A stretch of DNA of 64,000 nucleotides from Chimonanthus salicifolius (lineage: Eukaryota; Streptophyta; Magnoliopsida; Laurales; Calycanthaceae), in NCBI GenBank assembly GCA_013350335.1, contig CM023542.1, positions 6,434,025 through 6,498,024 of the forward strand, given 5' to 3'. Under the pieces are notes generated by a model. That model was not told where the DNA came from. It made no database searches and worked only from the letters and a program-made list of their open reading frames with translations. Positions 46,082-56,500 of this stretch are shown here, one piece after another. The translations under genes were made by a program, and so were the position numbers. The first letter of the stretch is position 1; every line of letters begins with the position of its first letter.

Positions 46082-46780
46082 ATTAGGGGTCGAGTCATGA
46101 TTTTTCTTCCATTTTTTATTTTTTACCCTTAGTTTTGGAACTATTGACGGAATAGATGACTAAGATGAAGATTTGGTTTTCTCTATTTGCATCATTCATA
46201 TTGTTAAAGAATAGTGTTATCTAGACCCATGGCTCAGGCATAAGCCATCTGCTTGTAACATGTATAAGCATGCTTTCCATCCTTAATCTCATCAAAACTA
46301 TGAAGGCTAAAATATTGATCTCCTCTTTTGATCTTCTTCTATGCTCGTTTTCTCAAATGTTTACTTTTTCATGGTGTGAGCAACATCTGGAGGCCTATCA
46401 TCTTCTCCTTACTCTGTCAGGTGTCAACATAAACCCAACAACTTCATAGCGTTTTCATTTTGCTTTCAGTTAACAAGTTTAGTTCTCCTTCCCATTTCAT
46501 TCTCTAGACATTCTCATCTTGTCGGTTCTTTTGATCAAGCATTCAGTTTCCTTGCATGTAAAGAAGGCCCAGGAGCAAGAGAAATCCACTATAAATTTTC
46601 AACAAAAAAAAGAAAAAAGAAAAGAAGAAGAAAAGAGAAATCCACTGTACGCCCAGCCTCAAGAGATGAATTGAGCATAAAATGTTCACTAGATCTATTC
46701 CAACACAAAAACTAAACATAATTCCTAGAACTAGAAATGACGATATGAAAAGTCTACAAGTTTGCCCATAGAACTTACAA

Positions 46781-46960
46781 AACGGGAAAGAACTAGAGAA
46801 TTAGGATGTTCTCGAACATATGCCAAAGCTTAGAAACAATTACAGTATGAAAGTTGAGGAACTACAGGTAAACGGGAAAGAACTAGAGAATTAGGATGTT
46901 CTCGAACATATGCCAAAGCTTAAAAACAATTACAGTATGAAAGTTGAGGAACTACAGGTG
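46781..46960. repeat. Near-identical 90-bp tandem duplication
   Basis: Positions 46781-46870 and 46871-46960 both start AACGGGAAAGAACTAGAG and end AACTACAGGT. I can see only two differences (TAGAAAC versus TAAAAAC, and the last base), so the duplication is recent. Confidence 0.95.
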
Positions 46961-47906
46961 GATGTTTAGAGAAGGTAATAATGCCATTTAAGGCTTGGAT
47001 TGATGCGGGGAGAAATGGAGGATATAATTTTTGATAAGATTGTGTGGCAAAGTAGAACTCGAAAAACTGTATCACGGTAGTTTAAGACCCATATTGCATT
47101 AAGCCCATTTAGGTTCTTTTATATTCTTTTGAAAATAGAGATAATACCATCTATGGAATTTTAAATCATTACTCCACCATGTTCCTGAGGATGTACGGTA
47201 ATCTCAAACGTTAAATTAGATCATCTCACATCTCATATTGTAATTGGAGCCATTTAACTTCTCTTCCTACTACTTTTAATGGTTTCATTGCTTCATCATT
47301 TGGGACAGTTTCCTTGAAAAGAAAAACGATTGAGATTTCTTACAATTGGCGAATCCAAATTCTCGATGGAGCAATACTTTTCCATCTCTCAACAAAACTA
47401 GGAACCATATGGACTGCCTCTGTTGCATGGCTCTGCCCTGAGATGCCCACATGTATGGACTGCCTCAATATCCACTAAAAAAAAAAAGGAATTTTTGAAT
47501 TTGAATCACCATCTTTTGTGTGTAGAACAACCATACAAACTAGCATTTCACTAAGAGTGGCATATTAGTGCAGTTCTTTCAATACGAGGACTTCCATAAT
47601 AATTCTTCTCCGGCAACCTTAGCTTTTGAGACTCCCAATAAATCCAATGGATTCATTTCTCCCTCACACCTACCTACTTGTTAATTGCACCTCTTCTAAA
47701 TTTCAGACTAGTCCAACTTTTGAAGATTATCAATCTAACCTAATAATTTTTCACTATTAGATAAAGTTGAAAACTTGAAAACCTTTTACACAATTTTATT
47801 TAACCAATTAAGTTAAAATTTTACAAGCTCATATACAAGCAAAGACCTTTCAATTTCAAACTAATCAGTTGTGTGAGCCCAGCCAACCCCACCAAGTTGT
47901 TCGTAG

Positions 47907-48150
47907 CAGGGGTACAAAAATCGATATCGGCCGATATATCGACAGATATATCGTTATCGGCCAATATATCGGCCGATATTTTTCTCTTTCCTTCTCTTTT
48001 TTTTAAATATCGGCCGATATAATACGTCCTATATATCGGCCGCTATTGTGAATATCGGCCAATATGATAAGATATCGGCCGATATGAAGCACTCTGAAAC
48101 TGATATATATCAGCCGATACAACATGTATCGGCTGATATTTCGACCCCTG
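47907..48150. mobile_element. hAT-type MITE made of TATCGGCCGATA palindromes (244 bp)
   Basis: The ends CAGGGGTAC and CGACCCCTG are inverted repeats. The 8 bp GTTCGTAG flank it exactly on both sides (47899-47906 and 48151-48158), the hallmark of hAT transposition. The interior contains roughly ten copies of half-sites TATCGGC / GCCGATA, several as full palindromes such as ATATCGGCCGATAT. No coding capacity. Confidence 0.92.
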
Positions 48151-48838
48151 GTTCGTAGTCGCACTTCAGGCTATTTAATCATCACATAAAACATACCAGT
48201 GGCTTCTGCAGTCGAAAATAAAGACGAGGTGGAATGGTGCCCACAAAATAACTCTAAACAATAAAAAGTAATCCAGCATTGTGCTGCAGAGGCACCCTCA
48301 TGATCTAGTGGTGCAGGAACCACCTTGCAGCCTCACACAGCTCCTGCCATTAGCATGCTAGTGAACCGATGCTGTCTTTGAAGGTTTCTTTGAATCTGGA
48401 GAAGCACTCCACATTTTGCTGATTGGCAAAAATACACTAGATTTCATCTAACAGCCAATTCTTTAATAATCCATAACACCCATCCTGCAAGTAAAGAAAG
48501 AGATACAGCGAGGGTCCAAATTTGACCTAAGATTGATCAGTGGCCACCTAACAGGCTTCGACATGTTCAAACTTATGGGCGGCCATGGCCAAAGATAGAA
48601 TTGAATGCAACAAGCAATGCTTAGAACAAAATTGTTTTTTTCCCTCCATAAAAGGTTACCGTGCTACCTTCTTCATCCAACTAACTGGCTGTCAAAACTA
48701 CATTATCCGTAAGCACATGTATTACAAAATCCACAATTGCCTCAGCCTTGACCGTAAGTCGGGAGCAAGTTAAAAAGTTGATTGGGTCACGAGTGCAACT
48801 CCATCCTTCTCTTTGTATGCTGAAAAACAGGAAGAAGC

Positions 48839-51731
48839 CTACTTCTTCTTCTTTGACTTGTTAGACGACAGTGACTGAGCATATGCAGTCCCCTGTCAAA
48901 CAAGAAAAATACACAATCACATTAGCAGGCTGCAGAAACAGTTGCATTCCTACCCTTAAAAAAAAAAAAAAGTAGAACACAATTGCATTCTGTCAGATTC
49001 CAGCAAATGATAGAGATACGCAGACGAGATGATCAGAGAATTAAAAGAAATACAAGACACTATGAAATTCCCAAGAGAATGTCGCAGCTAGGAGGCTTCT
49101 CTACCAAATGACTGTCTGGTGATAAAAATGGTCATATTTTATTCAGATGTAAGCAGAAGAAAAATAATATCACAAACTAGCTTTCTGCTTTCTTTGACAC
49201 ACAATAGAGAGTGGGGACAACTATCCAGTACTATTCCACAGGATCTGTTTTGTAACTCACCTCCAACCATTCATCCATTGAAGCATCCATAGCCCGAGTT
49301 CCGACTTCCACCTTAGGTGCCCTTTTGGATTTCTGGTGAAAAAGTAAGCAAACATATACAAAATTATTTTGTCAAGTTGACATATGAAACTGAAAGAATA
49401 AATAAAAAGAAAACTTTTCATGCAAATTTAAATATATAAAGAAGTGCTTTCAATTCATAAAGGAGAGTACAGATTGTGACTGCACTTGTTAACAGAAGCC
49501 CATCCCACCATACCATTTTCCCCCTAGAAGTTGATCAACAGGTCATGTTGTGGGACAATCAAAAGCAAAATAAGATGTGAATGTGAACTCTATTCTGTTG
49601 CCTTTTCTATTTCTTCTACTCTAATGTGCGTAATCTGCAGTCAGTATTCTGGCAAAAAACATTATTGAGCAGGCTGAAATTCAAGCAAAAGCAAAATTGT
49701 TTGTTTTCATTACATTTTGGTGGCAGCCAAAAAACATTTCTAACTTTTGAAAAGCCATGTGAAAAGGAGATGTTAACCAATGCGTGTCTAAGATGTCCGG
49801 AATCTACTATGTAGGACACCTTGCCATCCTTGTCCAGGTAGCCTGGTGAGTTTTGGTGCAAGCTCCAGTTAACATAAATACTTTTTTCCCCTGAAAATTG
49901 TGATGAAATTTTACTATGTCCGTTACTATGTAAGGCCCAAGAAGAATAGAATAATGCATGACATTTGTTTCGAAGGGTCCTCATACTGGAGAATGTTTTG
50001 CATCTGGATAGCAAGCTCTACTACTAAAAATTCATCTTTTGGGTTGAAAGCTTACTAAATTACAGTACATGTGGACCTAGTTTCATCCAAAATTCAAATG
50101 GATGCAACTGATCTTAGTGCTAAAAATCAGTAGGTGTCCTTGGGCTGAAATATGGTCCACAGGTAGGTCGTTCAGTTAGCTTTCAATGCATTCAGTCGGA
50201 TTTTCACTTTCTACCATTTTTTTTTTATAAAGAAAAAGATAAGGTGTGACCTATGTGACCGGCTGGACCTGATTTGAACTCATTATCTATTATATTATTT
50301 ACTTAGTGCTTATTTTAATAAATTAATACTACATAGTAATTTAAAAAAAAAAGACTCCATAGAACATTTGCTTTTTCTTTCAAGCCAAACACTTCATTAA
50401 AAAAAAACTTGTTTTCAGGCTCAGCATTTCAGTCCACAGCCAATTGGGCTTGTCAGCCTCAGGCTTGGCATAGTTTGGGCCTGGCTCTTTCCCATCCCTA
50501 GTGGGAATATAATGTATTGGACTAGATTAGATCTGAACCTGGCCCAAGCCCAGGTACACCTATTCATTCTAATTTATTCCCTTTGTTGTTAGAACCAAAT
50601 GGGACTTTAAACCATCCTATGTTGCGTGAAGGACACAAATAGGGTTAAGGACGAACTCTCTACATGGGATTCTAATGATGGTTGGTCTAAACACATGCTT
50701 CGTGATGTTATCATGTGGCTGGTAGCTATGGAAAATGGATAATAGTTTGCAGTTTAGTGCAGTTTTTCTTTTTCTTCGGTGAACTCATTTAGTAACTTTT
50801 AGATATGGAGTCAGTACTCTAGATCAAATACTACCTTAACTTTATAGAACAAGTTGTCTTGTAAAACTTTGTTTTTGTCCCTATGTACTCTGAAGCTCAA
50901 ATGCTTTTGAATGAATGCAATGGCACATTAACTGGTAAGCATGTGCTAGAGACATGACAGGTATCGTGTGGGGTCCAGTTTACTCACCTTGGAAAGGTTC
51001 TGTATTTGACCATATATCCACAAACCCAGAAGGCCAATCAGGGCAATTCCAAGCGTAACGAGGAAGACAGACTCTACACTGAGAAAAGCACCAGCTTCAA
51101 CAACTTCAACAGTACCATTGTAGAAGACTGTTTGGTACATGTGTTGATCAATCTCGTATACAATAGTACCCACAAGATCAAATGATCCAGGCTGCACGAA
51201 AAAAAGAAATGCCATGTTATTTCAATCTAATCGTCCTCATCAAAGCCTCATGATGACCCCACAATCTTGAGTCAGCTTTGTGAATTGAAATTATTCACTC
51301 AGCCCTGTTTCAGGCCAAATTCTCTCTTTAATCTGAGACAATGATAGACATTTCGGCAGTATAATTAGGTTGTTACACATCCATTATATGTCAACTATGC
51401 TTGAAGATATCATCCATACCTGCAAATACTTGTTGACAGCAAAGATGTATGGGAAAGTTGCCTGAGCAGAAAATGGAACTGAGGCATTGTAGAATTCCTG
51501 AAATAAAACAGAAGTAATTAATCACATCATCAAAGCATTTATCTCAACTATTTGGAGTATAAACTAATAATCACTAAAGTCATTTATCCCATCTATTTGG
51601 TGTTGGCGCTAATCACCATCAAAGACATTTACCCCATCTATTTGTAATTGACAATAATTAAGGGTATTGATATTTACACCATGAAATTTATTCATGGTAC
51701 ACCAATTTTCTCATTTTTCCAATTTATTCAT

Positions 51732-51791
<60 letters not shown>

Positions 51792-53514
51792 GTGAGGGTA
51801 AAATTGGAAAAATTTATGTACCATGAATAAATTTCATGGTGTAAATATCAATACCCCAATAATTATCATCAGTGTCTTTCATGTGAGGGTAAAATTGGAA
51901 AAAATTATGTACCATGAATAAATTTCATGGTGTAAATATCAATACCCCCATGAATAAATTTCATGGTGTAAATATCAATACCCCAATAATTATCATCAAA
52001 GTCTTTTATCCCATCTATTTGGGATCACTAGTATTTGAATCAGAAAAATGTTCTCTATATGCAGTTTGCCTATCTGATGCTCATGAAACTCAAACCTACA
52101 ACCTAATGTTGCAACAACTATGCTGTAGGCTCTTGTCAGGTGATTGGAAGATTATAGTAATTATAAGGCATAACTAATATAAAAGAAAATTATAGAAAAT
52201 TGGAAGCACCTATAAACATGGTAGCGATATGCCAAAAAAAGTATCAAAACTAAATAATACAAATGTTTAATATCAACCCAAGCTCAATAGCAAAAGATGC
52301 AATATCAGTCATCAAACAAATAAATGTGTCTTAGAACTTGTAGAACTATAACGGCTAATCCTCAAAGTGGTGCCATGTTGTACGAGTACATGCAATATCA
52401 TCGTCATCATGGCCACAATCTCAACTATCTGTGGTCGGCCTTTTTTGAATTTTATTTCTCCAATTGACCTGATCATAAGCCATACAATCAATCGCTCCAC
52501 TATCTATCATGTCTTTCTTTATCCCTTCCCTCCACGTTTTCAATAGTCTATGCCGCCTCCTTATAATTGCAACTTCTAACCTCCCAACTCTATGCATGGG
52601 GGCTGTCTCTAATCTACTTGCATACCCAAACCAGAGTGGTTACATCTCTATTTAGAAGTTTGAAACTAGAGTGGTGGACTTATCGTATAAACTACAAGGG
52701 GGGCCCATCTAGTGCAGCCAAAGTCATTAATAGAAATAACTTTGCAAGGACCCTACTCTCTTACCTGAGTTATAATCCTGAATCTACAAATCAATATAGA
52801 GCCAAAACCCTCTAATCCAAAAGCTGATCTCAATATCACATTTCAAAAGGCTAAAACTCCATTGTAGGTAATCCACAATCACCTTTTGCAAGCCCTCAAA
52901 TGGTGAAAATTATGGAAGAGTAAAATCTATTTCCAATACCATCATTTCAATGAACACATTTTCATTACTATTGTTGAGAAACTATTTCCATTTTTTTCCT
53001 TGTTCCTTCAAAATAAGCTTATTTTCTTTCTCCACCACCCATATCCATGGGTCAATTCAGTATTTAAAGAAAACGTCTCAGTGCTCACTTACCACTGGGG
53101 ATAGCTCAGTGATCGGGTGTTGTCCTAGATTCTATGATCCTTCCAAGGGCTAGGCCATTATCATTTTGAAATGACTCCTTCAACACTCTGTGCTGGGCTT
53201 AAAGGAAGAGGTGAGCCCCTTGGACACTTAATCTATTTTCAGATAGATTAGGGTGCTATAAAGTTCCAAGTACATTTCTTTTAGACATGTAAAGAGATCA
53301 TTTAATGGTTCAGTAGATTTTTGGCAAAAAATGGGAATGTAGTGGTCGGATTTTCATTTTATTTCTTTGATTTAATTTTGATATCTTCTTTAAGCTCTTC
53401 GTTGCCTTTGTATATAGTGTTATTGGTGTGGCATGCACCTTGGACGCCTCCCAAGTGATGTTCTTTCTACTTGTACTTCTTTACTTAATGGAATCATCTT
53501 TCCTTGTTTTCTGG

Positions 53515-53547
<33 letters not shown>

Positions 53548-56500
53548 TATACACACACACTAGTGTGGATCCCCTAAGACCAAAATTTATGGAATTCTTT
53601 GAACACAGCTTAGTGGACCCCACCTAGGCCCACACGGATAGGTGAGTTTGAAAGGTTTTGGCTTTGTGTATGGTGCCTCTAAAATTTCATTTTGATTGGA
53701 CAAGTGAAGCCATGTTTTTTAAGAACCTCAAAATTTCAACTTTATCTACTCGTGGAAAACCATTGGACAAGTTCAATGGATTGTAAAAGTCAGATTGGTG
53801 TCAGATTGGGTACAAGTGCAATTCAATCGGGGAATGGATTCATTTGGTACACTTTGGACCCACAAACTGGAATTTAAATGAAGATCTCAAAAAAAACTAG
53901 TCTTAGGGGGAAATTGTTGCACATACAATATTAAGTGAGGAGAGCCTGAATCACAATTGGTGAATGCGCAGTGTTACAACCATAAATGTTGCAGGATCAA
54001 GTCATGTCATTATCTCCAAAAAGATAATGATTTTCCAAACTAACATCTATAAATGTGCCCCAGTTAGTAAACTAGTAGCTTTCAATGGAGATGAAAATAA
54101 ACTAGTAAAAATGAATGAAAACAACTCAAAGCAAATATTCTGAAAAATAATACTTACTAAGTATAAAATTTAGAAGGATCAAACTCACCTGCACAGTTAG
54201 ATTTTGGACAAACATGCGATGATCAAAAGGGAGATGAAGACTAGCTTTTATGGCAATAACATCCAGAGGTGACTCACCTGTACTTCCATCCAAACAACAA
54301 TCCATTACAGCAATATCAAATGATGACTCATGGAGCAACTGAGCAACTAATAGATTTAAGTACATTCAAAAAGGTAAATGGCAAAAAAAAATTGTCCCAA
54401 GTATGACCGATAAACATCACAATATAGTCATTTAGGATGTCGATCTAATATATATATAAATGTCAAATAATTTTTTTCCATAAAAAAGAAGTGGTAAAGA
54501 AGATGGAAAGTATTGGAAAAAGGTTCTTGTGGAGCAAATGCCAGAGAAGAGGAGGTTCCATCTTGTCTCTTGGTGTCAGGTGTGTCCGCTTGTGGAAGAG
54601 GGAGGTCTTGGCTTCCGCCTGCTGGGTTTCATGAACTCAGCTTTACTTGGAAAATGACTGTGGAGGTTGGGTGATAACTCAGAAGGTCTTTGTTAGTCTA
54701 TTGTCATTAAGAAATATGGGTTGGATGGTAATGGCTGGCATGTTTTTATTTTTTGAAATGGAATAGGTGGCATGTTTCCTTGGTATGAAGGAGGATATCT
54801 GGCTTTTGGAGGGGAGTCTGCTTTATGTCCATAAGGAAAACATTTGATACAGAGTGTACCAAATGTGCTATTCTGGACTGATAAATGTGTAGGTGATCTG
54901 CCCGTAGCTGCTAAGTTTCCTCGCCCGTTTTCTTTCACCTCAGATAGATCTGCTTTGGTGAAGGACTGTTTTGAGAGGTTAAATAATATCCTTGTTTAGG
55001 GGCCCCATTTTCGTAGAGGTTTGAATGATTGCATGTTAGAAGATTGGTTGTCTCTGATGGATCTCCTGAATCAGGCCTTTGTCGCAGGAGAAGGTAATGA
55101 TAAAAGGATTTGGGAACCTGAAAAAGTGAAGATCATGGGGTATCTAGCGTGAAATCCTCTCGTAGAAAGATGAGCAATGGGGAGATTCCCTGGGTGCATC
55201 CTTCTATTTGGAAGTGTGGGGGCCCCCTCTCAGAGTTAAGGTGTTTGGGTGGCTAGCTGAATTGGAGAAGATCCTGGCTATTGATCACCTAAGAAGCAAT
55301 AAAATGTTTGATTGTTAATGTGTGCCCTCTGTCTCTCGAATGTTGAGTCTGTAAATCCTTTACTGCTGCATCGCCCTTTTGCCAGTCATATTTGGTCCCA
55401 ATTTTTTCAGCTATTGGGGATTTGCTTTCTGTTAGCCTTCGGATTGGTAGTGGTAGTTCTTTCCACATAAGTTTTTGAAAAGTCATGATGCTGAATATTG
55501 TCTGGTCCATTCAGGCTGGAGAGAAATAAAAGGGTTTTTCAGAAAAGCTCTTCAAATGTGATCCATGTAATTGATGCTATCAAATTCAGAGTTGTCTGGT
55601 GGATCTCTGTCTTATGACCTACTCAAGGTGTTAGCATTTCTGCAGAGACTGGGCTTCAGCAGAGTATGCCAGGAAAGATGGAAATTCTCTGCTGCATGTG
55701 GGCTGGTCACCCCCACTATGGGACTGGCAAAGCTAAATTTTGATGGGAGCTGTGTGAGGGACAAGGATAAAGCTGGGTTTGGTGGAGTGATTAGGGACCC
55801 TTCAGGGCTCTCGCTTGTCTCCTTTGCTGGCTCTCTACCGGAGTGTTCTGCAATTGAAGCAGAGTCATTTGCTCTTTGGCGCGGTATGCAAGAGACCAGG
55901 TGATTGCGAATTGGGCCTTGGGCAGTTTGTGTCCATGAAGATATCTAGATAAAGTCGAGATGATTCACCATTATATTAGAGTCTGGGTTTTCTGTTGTTT
56001 GGGTCCCTCGATCAGCTAATGCCTTAGCTGATGAGAAGGCCAAGCATGGCCTTCCCTCCCTTTCGAGATTGTGGACAAATCCTTTTAATTTTTTGTTTTG
56101 TTCTGGGTCGGTGGCAGGATTTGGCTTGGTTTTGTAGCCCTCTGTTTTGTAAAGCTTTCTCCTTTTGTGAATAAAATAGTTACCGTTCAAAAAATAATAA
56201 AAATAATTTAATTGTTAAATAGTTCATGAAAATGCCAAAGATATGACAGTATATTATATACACACAGATCAATATGGTGACCAGAGAAGATGCAAGTAAA
56301 AACTATGACAAAGCAAGCAATGATAAGAGAACAAATCCATCAAAGCGCATGACAAACAAGATACAGATAATCTACCATTGCAAAACCAGACCCAAAAAAC
56401 AGATCTGAGAAATCCACATATATGAACACATAACCAATGTTGAAAAAGGAATAATAATAAAAAATCCAAAGATTTCAGAAACTAGAAGTGCACTGCTTTT

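Larger units (their letters stand above)
46082..48838. other. Intergenic region between the coiled-coil gene and TRAP-alpha
   Basis: The two genes converge here. The first few hundred bases should hold the 3' UTR of the plus-strand gene and the bases below 48838 that of TRAP-alpha. A 90-bp tandem duplication and a hAT MITE are annotated separately; otherwise I see nothing coding. Confidence 0.5.
51515..52022. repeat. About 45-bp tandem array with a MITE inside, TRAP-alpha intron 4
   Basis: The phrase ATC-(A)-AAAG-CATTTATCCCATCTATTTGG recurs near 51526, 51570 and 51616, and once more at 51992-52021 after the interrupting MITE and its copies. The unit begins 20 bp from the acceptor of exon 5 on the intron side. 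The last repeat unit is separated from the others only by the insertion, so the array is older than the MITE. Confidence 0.75.

Noticed and set aside
49616..50014. Minus-strand frame of 132 codons in TRAP-alpha intron 6
   Set aside because: It shows no known motif, and the flanking exons splice in phase without it. It could be a chance open frame.
53093..53155. tRNA-like segment (GGGGATAGCTCAGTGATCGG)
   Set aside because: There is a box-A-like start, but no anticodon arm, no GGTTCGAATCC-like box B and no acceptor stem.
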